Positions 35,565 to 45,675 are shown, numbered from the stretch's first letter. The stretch is DNA of 64,000 bases from Burkholderia pyrrocinia (GCF_022809715.1 NZ_CP094460.1:248001-312000), one strand, 5' to 3'. Notes: generated from the sequence alone by a model not told the origin. Numbers and translations: made by a program.

Positions 35565-37971
35565 CCTGAACCCGCCGGTCGAGCAGGGGCGCGTGACGAC
35601 GCACGAGCCGCGCGACGAAGGCACCGCCGACGTATCGAGTACGCATCACGCACGCTACGAATGGCCGGTCGGCGATACGCGCACGCACGCATCGCTCGAT
35701 ATCGAAACCCGGACCGCACCCGACGGGCGGATGACGAGCTGGCGCTATCGCGCGCAGGCAGCTAGCGCGATAACGGACGATCTTCGCGGTTCGACGATCG
35801 AGGGTAAGGAATCCGGCCCCGCATCGCCGTTCGTCTACCGGCACGCGCAGACGTCGATCGAACTGGCCGACGTCGGTCATGCAATTCCCGGCCATGCGCA
35901 CGTGTTCGCCCGTGAATCCTTCGTCGACGAACTCGCGGGCGCGTTGCGGCGCGACCCGGTCGCGTTGCGCCTGCAGCATCTCGATGCAGCGCGGGATGCG
36001 GGGCCGCGCGAGATTATCCGGATGGTCAGCGAACGCGCTGCATGGGGCGCGCCGGTCGCGGCCGACGCGAACGCGCGTTCGCGCGTCAGCGGTCGCGGCT
36101 TCGCATTCGATGGCGCCGGCGCGCTTGCGGCACCGTCCGGCGGCGAACCACCGGCAGCAGCTGCCGCACGTGAAGGCGACACACGCTGGTCCGCATGGGT
36201 CGTCGATCTCGATGTCGACCGCGCGACCGGCGACGTCGCGGTGCGGCGCGTCGTGGCCGGACAAGGTGCGGGCAAACCGGGCGACGCATCGATGGCCGGT
36301 TTGCCCGCATGGCAGATCGAGGCGGCGATTTCGCGCGTGATGGGCGCGCGGTTGTCGGCGCGGCCCGCGCACGACGAGAGCGATGCCGGTGCGCAGCCGG
36401 ACGCGATCGCGCATGAACTGGTTGCTTCCGACGATGCGGCGCACCGCGCGCACGGCGAACTGTCCGCGCACGATGCGCGCCGGATCGAGCAGGCGGCGGC
36501 ACCGGCCGCGGCGGCGATCGCGAATGCGCTGTACGACGCGACGGGCGTGCGTTTTCGCGCACCGCCGTTCGATGCCGAGCGCATTCGCGCGGCCCTCGCG
36601 CAACCGGCGCCGGCTGATTCCGGCGATGGGCCGCATGTCGGGCCGCGCCGCGTTTCGCGCTGGCGCCGCTGGCTGGCCGGCGGCGGCGCGGGCGGCGTGG
36701 TCGGCGGGCTGATCGGGCTCGCGTGCGCGATCCTGCCGGGGCCCGCGCCGATCGCGCCTGTCGCACCCGGCGGCGCGGACGGCGCGATGTGGAGCGCGGC
36801 GATGCTCGAACGCGGCCGCCAGGTCGCGATCGCCGGCGATTGCGCGGTATGCCACACCGCGCCCGGCGGCGCGACCAACGCGGGCGGGCTCGCGCTCGAT
36901 ACGCCGTTCGGCACGATCTACACGACGAACCTCACGCCCGATCCGGAAACCGGCATCGGCACATGGTCGTATCCGGCGTTCGCACGCGCGATGCGCGAAG
37001 GCATCTCGCGCGACGGCACGCACCTGTACCCGGCGTTCCCGTACACGGCGTTCGCGAAGCTGAGCGAGCCGGACCTGCTCGCGCTCTATGCGTACCTGAT
37101 GTCGCAGCCGCCGGTGAAGCATGTGCCGCCGAAGACGAAGCTGCCGTTCCCGCTCGACCAGCGGCGCCTCGTCGCCGGCTGGAACTGGCTGTTTCACGAC
37201 GCGCGGCCGTTCGCGCCGGACCCGGCACGCTCCGCGATGTGGAATCGCGGCAAGTATCTGGTCGACGGCGCCGGGCACTGCGGCGCGTGCCACACGCCGC
37301 GCAATGCGCTGGGCGCGGAGAAGGGCGGCTTCGCGTACCTGTCGGGCGGCGAAGCGGAAGGATGGGTCGCGCCGCCGCTCGTCGCGTCGCCGGCCGCACC
37401 GGTGCCGTGGACCGAAGGCGCGTTGTTCGACTACCTGCGCACGGGCTTCTCCGCGCAGCACGGCGTCGCGGCCGGGCCGATGGCGCCCGTCGTCGCGGGG
37501 CTTGCGTCGCTGCCCGAGCCGGACGTACGGGCGATCGCGCACTACCTTGCGTCGCTGTCGCCACCCGTCGACGCCGCGGTGGCCGCAGACGCGGCCAGCC
37601 GTCAGGCACGCGGTGCGGAAACCGTCGCGACGCTCGGCCTCGAGAACGGCCGCCGCGCGTTCGACGCGGCGTGCGCGGTCTGTCACGCGGAATCGGGCGG
37701 CGTCGGGCATTTCGGCGTGCGCCCGCTGATGGGGCTCAACACGAGCGTCAGCCAGGCGGCGCCGGACAACCTGCTGCGCGTGCTGCATCACGGGATCGAC
37801 CAGCCGGCCACCGACCGGCTCGGTTACATGCCGGGCTTCGGCGACGCGTTCGACGATCGGCAGATGGCCGAACTCGCCGCGTACATTCGCGCGCGCTATG
37901 CGCCGGGGCAGCCGGCGTGGCGCAACCTGGCCGAAGCATCGGCGAGGATCAGGCAGGAGCGCGTGCATTGA
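35554..37971 (+). CDS. Triheme cytochrome c fused to a degenerate molybdopterin domain (NicB cytochrome half)
   Basis: An 805-residue protein. Residues 30-345 retain only scattered pieces of a xanthine-oxidase large subunit (for example SAWVVDLDVDRATGDV and AIANALYDATGVRFRAPPF). The GxGE context is lost, although Glu312 aligns with the catalytic Glu, and most of the Moco-binding part is missing. A membrane segment lies at about residues 373-395. Three CxxCH haem sites follow at Cys430, Cys576 and Cys707. The C-terminal half should carry electrons from NicA to the respiratory chain. Catalysis is presumably by the separate subunit at 27663-29948. The ATG overlaps nicA. Confidence 0.82.
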   Translation: MKHDLNPPVEQGRVTTHEPRDEGTADVSSTHHARYEWPVGDTRTHASLDIETRTAPDGRMTSWRYRAQAASAITDDLRGSTIEGKESGPASPFVYRHAQTSIELADVGHAIPGHAHVFARESFVDELAGALRRDPVALRLQHLDAARDAGPREIIRMVSERAAWGAPVAADANARSRVSGRGFAFDGAGALAAPSGGEPPAAAAAREGDTRWSAWVVDLDVDRATGDVAVRRVVAGQGAGKPGDASMAGLPAWQIEAAISRVMGARLSARPAHDESDAGAQPDAIAHELVASDDAAHRAHGELSAHDARRIEQAAAPAAAAIANALYDATGVRFRAPPFDAERIRAALAQPAPADSGDGPHVGPRRVSRWRRWLAGGGAGGVVGGLIGLACAILPGPAPIAPVAPGGADGAMWSAAMLERGRQVAIAGDCAVCHTAPGGATNAGGLALDTPFGTIYTTNLTPDPETGIGTWSYPAFARAMREGISRDGTHLYPAFPYTAFAKLSEPDLLALYAYLMSQPPVKHVPPKTKLPFPLDQRRLVAGWNWLFHDARPFAPDPARSAMWNRGKYLVDGAGHCGACHTPRNALGAEKGGFAYLSGGEAEGWVAPPLVASPAAPVPWTEGALFDYLRTGFSAQHGVAAGPMAPVVAGLASLPEPDVRAIAHYLASLSPPVDAAVAADAASRQARGAETVATLGLENGRRAFDAACAVCHAESGGVGHFGVRPLMGLNTSVSQAAPDNLLRVLHHGIDQPATDRLGYMPGFGDAFDDRQMAELAAYIRARYAPGQPAWRNLAEASARIRQERVH

Positions 37972-38195
37972 CCGGCGCACGAGCGTGAGGGCACGAAATG
38001 GCGCGACGACCGGGCAAAACTACTTGCGCGATGAAAACGGGCGCGGCGCCGGGCTGTAAATCTTGCCTGCATCGGCCATCGTTTAACCATTCGAAACAAT
38101 GTGTTCACTGAAAAGGGCATGATCTCCGGCGATCGGGCAGGCATACTGTCGCCTATGTTGTTCAATGCACGTCGGGCCGACGTGTGCCTGCCCTC

Positions 38196-38528
38196 ATGTC
38201 CATGTCAGTTTCTTTTCGAACCCTGCGATGGTTGACCGTCGCGGCTGCCGCATGCTTGCTCGCCGCGTGTTCAACCGCTTCCGACGTGACCGCGACGTCG
38301 AACCCGAACGTATTCACCGTGACGACGCGCACGGTCGGCGTGTCGACGACGTGGGCCGATGCCCATGAGAAGGCCGTCAACGAAGCCACCAACTACTGCA
38401 CGCAGCGCGGGATGCGCGCGAGCATGAAGCAGGAGTCGCTGACCGGCGGCCGCCGTGTCGACGCACGCTCCGAACTCGCGTTCGAGTGCCATCCGACCTT
38501 CGAGACGGCGTCGAACCCGCGCGGTTGA
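38196..38528 (+). CDS. Small lipoprotein of unknown function
   Basis: A 110-residue lipoprotein. The signal has a hydrophobic core with LLAAC (lipidated Cys near residue 25). A short beta-rich domain of about 80 residues follows, with VFTVTTRTVGVSTTWADAHEKAVNEA and two further cysteines (NYCTQRG and FECHP) that could pair. The fold resembles small YecR-like lipoproteins, but I cannot place it surely. Starts at 38184 (GTG), 38196 and 38202 are all possible. It stands between the nic island and mmsB. Confidence 0.6.
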   Translation: MSMSVSFRTLRWLTVAAAACLLAACSTASDVTATSNPNVFTVTTRTVGVSTTWADAHEKAVNEATNYCTQRGMRASMKQESLTGGRRVDARSELAFECHPTFETASNPRG

Positions 38529-38659
38529 ACGGCTCGCGGCATTGCCGTGCGACCGCCGCCTGAAGCGGCACCTGCGTTTTCCTTCCCCGGATGCAATCCG
38601 ACCCGCGATACGCGCAAGCGCATCGCGGGTCGGCGCACGTCCGGCGTCGGCTGCGCAGG

Positions 38660-39550
38660 CTATGCCGGCTGTGCCTCGTACAGCTTCACGCATGCGGAGA
38701 AGTCGAGCGTGCCGAGCCCCTGCTGGCTCATCGACTGATAGAGCTGCTGCGCGACCGCGCCCATCCACACCGGCTGGTGCGCGCTTCGTGCGGCTTCGGT
38801 CGCGAGCCCGAGATCCTTCAGCATCAGGTTCGCCGCGAAACCGCCCGCATAACCGCGCGCGGCCGGCGCCGCGTCGTTCACGCCCGGATACGGGTTGTAC
38901 GTGTCCGAGCTCCAGCAGCGGCCGGTCGACGTGTTGATGATGCCGGCCAGCACGGCCGGCTCGATGCCGAGCGCAGCGCCGAGCGCCATCGCTTCCGATA
39001 CGCCCATCATCGAGATCCCGAGCAGCAGGTTGTTGCAGATCTTTGCGATCTGCCCGGTGCCTGTGCCGCCGCAATGCACGACGTTCCTGCCCATGTCGAG
39101 CAGCACGGGGCGGATGCGCTCGAACAGCGCGGCGTCCGCGCCGACCATGAAGGTCAGCGTGCCGGCCTGCGCGCCGCCGGTGCCGCCCGACACGGGCGCG
39201 TCGGCGAGCGGGAAGTCGCGCTGCGCGGCGGTTTCCGCTACCGCGCGCACGGTACCGGGGTCGATCGTGCTGCAGTCGATCAGCGTTGCGCCTGCGCGTG
39301 CGCCGGCCAGCACGCCGTCGTCGCCGAGGTAGACGGCGCGCACGTGCTGCGCGGCCGGCAGCATCGTGATCACGACCGCCCCGCGCGCGGCCGCGTCGCG
39401 CGGCGAGCCGGCCGCCGTTGCGCCCGCGCGCACCGCGGCGTTCACCGCGTTCGCGTCGAGGTCGAACACCGTCAGCGCGTGGCCGGCCTTGAGCAGGTTG
39501 GCGGCCATGGGGCCGCCCATGTTGCCGAGCCCGATGAATGCGATTTCCAT
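38660..39550 (-). CDS. mmsB: 3-hydroxyisobutyrate dehydrogenase
   Basis: A 296-residue NAD-dependent beta-hydroxyacid dehydrogenase of valine breakdown. It oxidises 3-hydroxyisobutyrate to methylmalonate semialdehyde. The dinucleotide site is FIGLGNMGGPMAANLLKAG, the substrate motif is DAPVSGGTGGAQAGTL, and the catalytic Lys is in GQIAKICNNLLLG. The product is the substrate of MmsA, encoded just upstream on the same strand. A repeated hairpin block separates the two genes. Confidence 0.92.
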   Translation of the reverse strand: MEIAFIGLGNMGGPMAANLLKAGHALTVFDLDANAVNAAVRAGATAAGSPRDAAARGAVVITMLPAAQHVRAVYLGDDGVLAGARAGATLIDCSTIDPGTVRAVAETAAQRDFPLADAPVSGGTGGAQAGTLTFMVGADAALFERIRPVLLDMGRNVVHCGGTGTGQIAKICNNLLLGISMMGVSEAMALGAALGIEPAVLAGIINTSTGRCWSSDTYNPYPGVNDAAPAARGYAGGFAANLMLKDLGLATEAARSAHQPVWMGAVAQQLYQSMSQQGLGTLDFSACVKLYEAQPA

Positions 39551-39566
39551 GTGCAGTCTCCTGTGT

Positions 39567-39756
39567 GTCGACCGGACTTGGCGCTTCAGCGCTTAGTCCG
39601 GTCCCATGCTTCGCGGTCGACCGGACTTGGCGCTTCAGCGCTTAGTCCGGTCCCATGCTTCGCGGTCGACCGGACTTGGCGCTTCAGCGCTTGGTCCGGT
39701 CCCATGCTTCGCGGGCGCCCAGACCTGACGTTTCGACGCTTGGTCCGGCCGCATGC
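39567..39756. repeat. Three tandem 49-bp units plus one degenerate unit, each encoding a hairpin
   Basis: Units at 39567-39615, 39616-39664 and 39665-39713 are identical except for one A-to-G change in the third. 39714-39756 is a decayed fourth copy. Each unit holds a two-part stem: CCGGACT pairs with AGTCCGG, and inside it GCGCT pairs with AGCGC. The block fills the mmsA-mmsB gap. It could stabilise or attenuate the transcript, or be a REP-like element. Confidence 0.92.
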
Positions 39757-39763
39757 ATATCTA

Positions 39764-41290
39764 TCAGCGCAGCGCGATCGTCGTGTTCACGCCGCCGGCC
39801 GTCGCATCGTCGTCGAACCAGCGCGCGGTGACCGTCTTCGTCTGCGTGTAGAACTGCACGACCTGCTTGCCGTACGGGCCGAGATCGCCGAGCTTCGAGC
39901 CGCGCGAGCCCGTGAAGCTGAAGTAGGGTACCGGCACCGGAATCGGGATGTTGATGCCGACCTGGCCGATGTCGATCTCGCTCTGGAACTTGCGCGCGGC
40001 CGCGCCGCTCTGCGTGAACAGCCCGACGCCGTTGCCCATCGGGTTGCGGTTGACGAGCGCGATCGCTTCGTCGAGCGTGTCGGCTTCGAGTACGACCACG
40101 ACCGGCCCGAAGATTTCTTCCGTATAGATCGACATGTCGGTCGTCACGCCCGAGAAGATCGTCGGGCCGACGAAGTTGCCGCGCTCGTAGCCGGGCACCT
40201 TCACGTTGCGGCCGTCGAGTTCGAGCTTCGCGCCGGCCTTCACGCCTTCGTCGATCAGCGACAGGATGCGTTCCTTCGCGGCCTTCGACACGACCGGGCC
40301 GACGTCGGTGCCGGCTTCCGCGCCCGCATTCACCTTCAAGCGCTTCGCCTTCTCGACGAGCTCGGGCAGCCAGTCGCGCGCCGGGCCGACGAGCACGACG
40401 ACCGACGTCGCCATGCAGCGCTGGCCGGCCGCGCCGAAGCCCGCGCCGACGAGCGCGTTGATCGTCTGCTCGCGGTGCGCATCGGGCAGCACCACCGCGT
40501 GGTTCTTCGCGCCCATCATCGACTGCACGCGCTTGCCGTGCTGGCTGCCGAGGTTGTACACGTGCGTGCCGACGCGCGTCGAGCCGACGAACGAGATCGC
40601 CTTGATGTCCGGATGCGTGCACAGGCGGTCGACCACCGTCTTGCCGCCGTGCACGACGTTCAGGACACCTTTGGGCACGCCGGCCTCGATCGCGAGTTCG
40701 ACGAGCTGCATCGTCGACAGCGGGTCCTGCTCCGACGGCTTCAGCACGAACGTGTTGCCGCAGACGATCGCCATCGGGAACATCCACAGCGGGATCATGC
40801 CGGGGAAGTTGAACGGCGTGATGCCCGCGCACACGCCGATCGGCTGGCGCAGCGTGTAGGTGTCGACGCCGCCCGCGACGTTCTCCGCGAATTCGCCTTG
40901 CTGCAGCGTGCCGATCGAGCAGGCATGTTCGACCACTTCGAGGCCGCGGAAGATGTCGCCCTGCGCGTCGGGCAGCGTCTTGCCTTGCTCGGCCGTCAGC
41001 GTGTGCGCGATCCGTTCGAGATTGCGGCGCACGAGATCCTGGAACTTCAGCATGATGCGCAGCCGTGCGCCGATCGGCGTCGTTTTCCACGTCTGGAATG
41101 CGCGCTGCGCGGACGCGATCGCGGCGTCGACCTCGTCGAGCGTCGCATACGGCACGCGGCCGATCGTTTCCTGCGTCGCGGGGTTGACGATGTCGCCCCA
41201 TTCGGCACTTTGCGATTCGACGAACGCGCCGTCGATCAGCAGCTTGGCGGTGGGCAGGGCGAGGGTGGTCTGGGGAACTGCGGCGTTCAT
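39764..41290 (-). CDS. mmsA: Methylmalonate-semialdehyde dehydrogenase (CoA-acylating)
   Basis: A 508-residue aldehyde dehydrogenase converting methylmalonate semialdehyde to propionyl-CoA. Family features are [41 protein letters not shown], and the catalytic Cys in [11 protein letters not shown] (MmsA-type FGAAGQRCM). Length is standard. It is upstream of mmsB on the same strand. The neighbouring MHS transporter and LysR gene may form part of the same function. Confidence 0.94.
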   Translation of the reverse strand: MNAAVPQTTLALPTAKLLIDGAFVESQSAEWGDIVNPATQETIGRVPYATLDEVDAAIASAQRAFQTWKTTPIGARLRIMLKFQDLVRRNLERIAHTLTAEQGKTLPDAQGDIFRGLEVVEHACSIGTLQQGEFAENVAGGVDTYTLRQPIGVCAGITPFNFPGMIPLWMFPMAIVCGNTFVLKPSEQDPLSTMQLVELAIEAGVPKGVLNVVHGGKTVVDRLCTHPDIKAISFVGSTRVGTHVYNLGSQHGKRVQSMMGAKNHAVVLPDAHREQTINALVGAGFGAAGQRCMATSVVVLVGPARDWLPELVEKAKRLKVNAGAEAGTDVGPVVSKAAKERILSLIDEGVKAGAKLELDGRNVKVPGYERGNFVGPTIFSGVTTDMSIYTEEIFGPVVVVLEADTLDEAIALVNRNPMGNGVGLFTQSGAAARKFQSEIDIGQVGINIPIPVPVPYFSFTGSRGSKLGDLGPYGKQVVQFYTQTKTVTARWFDDDATAGGVNTTIALR

Positions 41291-41407
41291 GGAAATCTCC
41301 GGGAAGGAAGCGGTGTTGCGATCAAAAAGGGAGCCTGTATCCGCCGCACGTGCAGGCGCGGCGGACAGCAGGACGAACCGGGTTCGGACGGATGCCGGCC
41401 GGCGTGC

Positions 41408-42727
41408 TCAGGCGCGCGGCGGCCGCATCAGTGCGGTACACACGAGCGCGAACACGCCGAAGCCGACGAGGTATGCGATCACGTAATGCGGCTGGCCGCC
41501 GCCGGCCTTGAGCAGCGACGTCGCGATCATCGGCGCGAAGCCGCCGCCGATCACGCCGGCGAGCTGCACCGACAGCGAGATGCCGCTGTAGCGGATTTCC
41601 GCCGGGAACTGCTGCGCGAACAGCAGCGATTCCGGCGCATAGAGGATCGGGAACACGACGCCGAGGCCGAGCACGATCGCCCACCATGCGTACGACGTCT
41701 GCTGCGTGCCGAGCATCATGAAGAACGGCGCGGCGAACGCGCACATCAGCACGAGGCCGATCGCGAACATCCGGCGCTGGCCGATGCGGTCGCTCAGGTG
41801 GCCGCACAGCGGCATCGTGACCAGCGACAGCACGGCGCCGGCCGTGATCGCGTGCAGCATCTCGGCCTTCGGCAGATGAAGCTGCTGCGTCGCGTAGGCG
41901 AGCGCGAACGTGACGACCATGTAGAACCACGTGTTCTCGGCGGCGCGCGCGCCGACGATCGTCAGCACTTCGCGCGGATGGCGGCGCAGCGCGGCCGTCA
42001 CCGGCGACTTCTCGGCCTTGCCCTGGCGTTGCATCTTCTCGAAGTCGGGCGACTCGGGCACCTTCGCGCGGATGAACCAGCCGAGGCCGACGAGCGCGAT
42101 GCTCGCGAGGAACGGCACGCGCCAGCCCCACGACAGCATGTCCGCTTCCGGCAGCGCGGCCACCGCGGCCATCGCGAGCGACGACAGGATCAGGCCGAGC
42201 CCGACACCCGTCTGCGGCAGGCTGCCGAACAGCCCCTTGCGGCCCTTCGGCGCGTGTTCGACGGCCATCAGCACCGCGCCGCCCCATTCACCGCCGACGG
42301 CCATCCCCTGCAGGAAACGCATCGCGATCAGCAGCGCGGCCGCCCAGTAGCCGATGCTGTCGTACGACGGGATCAGCCCGATGATCATGCTCGGCACGCC
42401 CATCAGCAGCAGCGTGATCATCAGCATCGACTTGCGGCCGATCCGGTCGCCGAAGTGGCCGAACACGATGCCGCCCATCGGCCGCCCGATGAAGCCGACC
42501 GCGAACGTGCCGAACGCGGCGAGCGTGCCGACGACGGGGTCCAGCGACGGGAAGAAGATGCGGTTGAACACGAGCGCGGCGGCCGTGCCGTAGAGGAAGA
42601 AGTCGTACCACTCGATCGTCGTGCCGGCCATGCTGGCCCAGCCGGCCAGCAGGTAGTGCTTCGCGGTGCGGGCGGGGGCCGGCGTCGCGACTGTCGCATG
42701 CTCATCGAGGGTGGATCGGGTCTGCAT
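41408..42727 (-). CDS. MFS metabolite:H+ symporter (MHS family)
   Basis: A 439-residue transporter with 12 hydrophobic segments. MHS features are GTTIEWYDFFLYGTAA in helix 1, IGRPMGGIVFGHFGDRIGRK (motif A region) and FLQGMAVGGEWGGAVLMAVEHAP. Relatives carry organic acids or osmolytes such as alpha-ketoglutarate, shikimate or proline betaine. It lies 117 bases upstream of mmsA on the same strand and is divergent from a LysR gene. A branched-chain-derived acid is a guess. Confidence 0.85.
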   Translation of the reverse strand: MQTRSTLDEHATVATPAPARTAKHYLLAGWASMAGTTIEWYDFFLYGTAAALVFNRIFFPSLDPVVGTLAAFGTFAVGFIGRPMGGIVFGHFGDRIGRKSMLMITLLLMGVPSMIIGLIPSYDSIGYWAAALLIAMRFLQGMAVGGEWGGAVLMAVEHAPKGRKGLFGSLPQTGVGLGLILSSLAMAAVAALPEADMLSWGWRVPFLASIALVGLGWFIRAKVPESPDFEKMQRQGKAEKSPVTAALRRHPREVLTIVGARAAENTWFYMVVTFALAYATQQLHLPKAEMLHAITAGAVLSLVTMPLCGHLSDRIGQRRMFAIGLVLMCAFAAPFFMMLGTQQTSYAWWAIVLGLGVVFPILYAPESLLFAQQFPAEIRYSGISLSVQLAGVIGGGFAPMIATSLLKAGGGQPHYVIAYLVGFGVFALVCTALMRPPRA

Positions 42728-42884
42728 GGTGTCTCCGTGGTGGGTGCCGCGGCTCATGGTCCGCAGGTCACGGTCGAGTATAGTTATGCGCAGATTCATG
42801 ATGTACCGATAAAGAAACCGGTTGGATGTGCATTTATGCATATCGGCGGCCGGCCCGGAGACTCCAGCCCCTTTTTCCTCGCCG

Positions 42885-43844
42885 ATGCGACATGCCACCG
42901 AGCCGGTTTCCGGCAACCTGAACTGGGACGACCTGCGCTTTTTCCTCGAAGTCGCGCGCACGCAGCGCGCGAGCGGTGCCGCGAAGCGGCTCGGGGTCGA
43001 CTACACGACCGTCGCGCGGCGCGTTCGCGCGCTCGAGGCCGCGATGGGCACGCTGCTGTTCGACAAGTCGCGTTCCGGCGGCTTCACGCTGACGGCCGAA
43101 GGGCAGCGGCTCGTCGCGTATGCGGACGCGATGGAGACGACCGTGCAGTCCGCATGCGACCAGATCGCGAACACCGGCGAGGCGCTGTCGGGCCACGTGC
43201 GGATCGGGTCGACCGAAGGGTTCGGCTGCTTTTTCCTGGCGCCGCAGCTCGCGCAGTTTCGCGCCGCGCATCCGCATGTGACGGTCGACCTGCTGCCGGT
43301 CCCGCATTTCGTCAACCTGCCGAAGCGCGAGGCCGACCTGGCGATCACGCTCGAGCGGCCCGAGCGCGGGCCTTACGTGGTCACGAAGCTGTGCGACTAC
43401 CAGTTGCGGCTCTACGCGACGCGCGACTATCTCGCGAGCCATGCGCCGATCGCATGCACCGACGATCTCGCGCGGCACGCGTTCATCAGCTATGTCGACG
43501 ATCTCGCGTTCAGCAACGAGCTGCTGTACCTGGACCGCGCGGTGCCGGGCGCGACGGCCGGGCTGCGCACGACGAGCGTGATCGCGCAATATTTCGCGGC
43601 GCTGCAGGGCGGCGGGCTCGCGATCCTGCCGTGCTTCATGGCGGCCACGCAGCCGGCGCTGGTGCCGGTGCTGCCGGACGACGTGGTCGTCACGCGGTGC
43701 TTCTGGCTGACCTGCCGCGAGGATCTGCGCAAGCTGCGGCGCGTGACCGCGCTGTGGGATTACCTGCGCGCGGCGGCGGATGCGAACCGGGAATTGCTGA
43801 TGGGGGAGTCGGGGACGTTGAAATTCGTCGGCGAGCCGGCATAG
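42885..43844 (+). CDS. LysR-family transcriptional regulator
   Basis: A 319-residue regulator with HTH LNWDDLRFFLEVARTQRASGAAKRLGVDYTTVARRVRALE. This is the subgroup with D-Y-T-T-V-A-R-R in the recognition helix. A C-terminal effector domain follows (STEGFGCFFLAPQLAQF). It is divergent from the MHS transporter gene and could control it and mmsAB. ATG at 42885 is chosen; a longer form from 42822 would add an unusual leader. Confidence 0.85.
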   Translation: MRHATEPVSGNLNWDDLRFFLEVARTQRASGAAKRLGVDYTTVARRVRALEAAMGTLLFDKSRSGGFTLTAEGQRLVAYADAMETTVQSACDQIANTGEALSGHVRIGSTEGFGCFFLAPQLAQFRAAHPHVTVDLLPVPHFVNLPKREADLAITLERPERGPYVVTKLCDYQLRLYATRDYLASHAPIACTDDLARHAFISYVDDLAFSNELLYLDRAVPGATAGLRTTSVIAQYFAALQGGGLAILPCFMAATQPALVPVLPDDVVVTRCFWLTCREDLRKLRRVTALWDYLRAAADANRELLMGESGTLKFVGEPA

Positions 43845-43911
43845 CGGGTGACGGAAGCGGTGGCGATTCGCGCTGCGCTCGCGGCGAAGGGGCGAACCGC
43901 GCAGCCGGCAT

Positions 43912-44634
43912 TCAACCCGGGCAGCCGAGCCGATCCGCGAGTTCGTTCAGGTCCCTGACATCGAAGTCCCACGCATCGTCGGCTTCCAGGTCGGTCGTCT
44001 GGCCGGGCCCGTGTTCGGTCGGCCGCAGCACGAACGCGGTCGACAGCCCGAGCCGGCGCGCGGCGGCGAGATCGCCGTTGTGCGCCGCGACCAGGCACAG
44101 CTCGGCCGGCGCGACGCCGAGAATCTCGACCGTGTCGCTGTACACCTGCGGCGACGGCTTGTACGCGCGGACGACTTCCGCGCCGAGGATCGCGTCCCAC
44201 GGCAGCCCCGCGCGTTTCGCGACGTCGACCATCAGCCGGATGTTGCCGTTCGACAGCGGCGCGATGATGAAGCGCCGCTTCAGCCGGTGCAGCGCGGCGA
44301 CGGCGTCGGGCCACGGGTCGAGGCTGTGCCACGCGAGGTTGAGCGCATCGATTTCCGCGTCGGGCACGTCGACGATTCCATAGCGGTCGAGCGTGCGCAC
44401 GAGGTTCTCGCGATGCAACACGTCGAGCCGCACGTAGCGGCGGCGGCCGCTGCGGATTTCTTCCATCGACGGCGAATATTCGGCGCGCCACGCATCGGCG
44501 AATGCGAACGGATCGAGCGCCGGCGCGTGGCGTTCCAGAAAGGTCGCGGCGCCGCGTGCGACGCCGCTTCTCCAGTCGACGATCGTTCCGAAGACATCGA
44601 AAACGAGCGCCTTGATTTCGGCAGGGTTCGTCAT
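43912..44634 (-). CDS. Haloacid dehalogenase type II-like hydrolase
   Basis: A 240-residue HAD-superfamily protein. The nucleophile is Asp13 in VFDVFGTIVDW. Motif II is LSNGN, motif III has the Lys in AYKPSPQVY, and motif IV is VAAHNGDLAAARR. The family includes L-2-haloacid dehalogenases, but many members act on other substrates. The gene lies between a LysR gene and an isochorismatase-family gene with no clear operon partner. Confidence 0.82.
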   Translation of the reverse strand: MTNPAEIKALVFDVFGTIVDWRSGVARGAATFLERHAPALDPFAFADAWRAEYSPSMEEIRSGRRRYVRLDVLHRENLVRTLDRYGIVDVPDAEIDALNLAWHSLDPWPDAVAALHRLKRRFIIAPLSNGNIRLMVDVAKRAGLPWDAILGAEVVRAYKPSPQVYSDTVEILGVAPAELCLVAAHNGDLAAARRLGLSTAFVLRPTEHGPGQTTDLEADDAWDFDVRDLNELADRLGCPG

Positions 44635-44791
44635 GGTGATCCAGTGAAGGTCGTTCGATGAGGACACACATCGCCGTGCCGCCGGAATGCGCGACGCCGG
44701 TTCGATCGACATTGAATCACGGATACGAAAACGCGGCTTGGCGGGGCCGCGATGTCTTCCTGGTGCCGCCGGAACGGGGGAAGGGCAAGGG

Positions 44792-44825
44792 CGCGGCCGC
44801 CGGCCGGAAAACACCGGCGGCCGCG
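44792..44825. terminator. Strong 12-bp stem-loop after the isochorismatase-family gene
   Basis: CGCGGCCGCCGG (44792-44803) and CCGGCGGCCGCG (44814-44825) are exact reverse complements around a ten-base loop. The hairpin begins 13 bases past the stop of the leftward gene at 44839. There is no T-run, so it may act as a 3'-end stabiliser or a weak terminator. Confidence 0.5.
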
Positions 44826-44838
44826 CGCGTCGGGCCGG

Positions 44839-45477
44839 TCAGCTCCTGTCGTACGAGAACTGGATGCCGGCCGTGCCGCCGGTTTCGATGAACAGGTTCA
44901 CGAACGCCGGCACGGTGGCGCTGCGCGCCCAGTCGCGCTGCAGCTCGCAGAACAGTTGCGCGACGCTGATCATCCGGCCGCCGGCCTGCTCGATGCGGCG
45001 CAGCGCGGCTTCGTGCGCGGCGACCGACGTGCCGCCGACCGCGTCGACGACCACGTACACCTCGTAGCCGGCCTTCAGCGCGTCGAGCGCCGGGAACGTC
45101 AGGCACGCTTCGGTCCACAGCGCGGTCATGATCAGCTTCTTGCGGCCGGTCGCCTCGACGGCCTTGCGGAACTCGACGTCTTCCCACGAATTGATGCTCG
45201 TGCGGTCGTAGGTCGGATAGCCTTCGAGCGCCGCGCGCAGTGGGGGGATCGGCGGCTTGTTCAGGCCCGTCTTCACGTTGACGGTCGAATGGACGATCGG
45301 CAGGTCGTACGCGACGGCCGCCTTCGACGCGCCGACGATGTTGTTGATCAGCAGCTGGCGATCCATCGACGCGATGGAGTTCACCTGGACCGGCTGGTAG
45401 TCGATGACGATGAACGCCGCATTCTGCGGGGTGAGCAGGTGGTCGTTCGCGGGGTCGCGAATCGGTTCGCTTGCCAT
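44839..45477 (-). CDS. YcaC-like isochorismatase-family hydrolase
   Basis: A 212-residue cysteine hydrolase. The catalytic set is Asp in AFIVIDYQPVQ, Lys in TGLNKPPIPP, and Cys in ALWTEACLTFPALDALKAG. The pattern matches YcaC-type hydrolases of unknown substrate rather than true isochorismatase. ATG at 45477 has GGAGG-like sequence upstream on the minus strand. It is divergent from a LysR gene 198 bases away. Confidence 0.85.
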   Translation of the reverse strand: MASEPIRDPANDHLLTPQNAAFIVIDYQPVQVNSIASMDRQLLINNIVGASKAAVAYDLPIVHSTVNVKTGLNKPPIPPLRAALEGYPTYDRTSINSWEDVEFRKAVEATGRKKLIMTALWTEACLTFPALDALKAGYEVYVVVDAVGGTSVAAHEAALRRIEQAGGRMISVAQLFCELQRDWARSATVPAFVNLFIETGGTAGIQFSYDRS

Positions 45478-45675
45478 GGTTGCCTCCAGAGACAGTGCAG
45501 GAAGTGAGGGGGAGCTTCGAGCTTGGTGAATCGGTCGGGTAGCCGACGGAGTCGACCGGAAAAAATCCCGGCCGCCGCGACAACATCGATCCAAGTCGAA
45601 ACAGGATGCTATTCATGCAACAACCTGCGTTCCAGTCCCTTAAAATGCCGTCAGTGTTCTATGAATGGAACAATC

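Noticed and set aside
35554..36600. Calling the molybdopterin remnant a pseudogene
   Set aside because: It is in frame with the intact triheme cytochrome part, starts by overlapping nicA, and has no stop codons, so the fused protein is probably made.
39567..39756. The repeated 49-bp block as a CRISPR array
   Set aside because: The units are directly tandem without distinct spacers and no cas genes are present.
38591..44383. A 1930-codon open frame on the plus strand covering mmsB, mmsA, the MHS transporter and a LysR gene
   Set aside because: It lies antisense or out of frame to well-recognised genes and its product is Arg/His/Asp-rich with no domains, a common artefact in GC-rich DNA.
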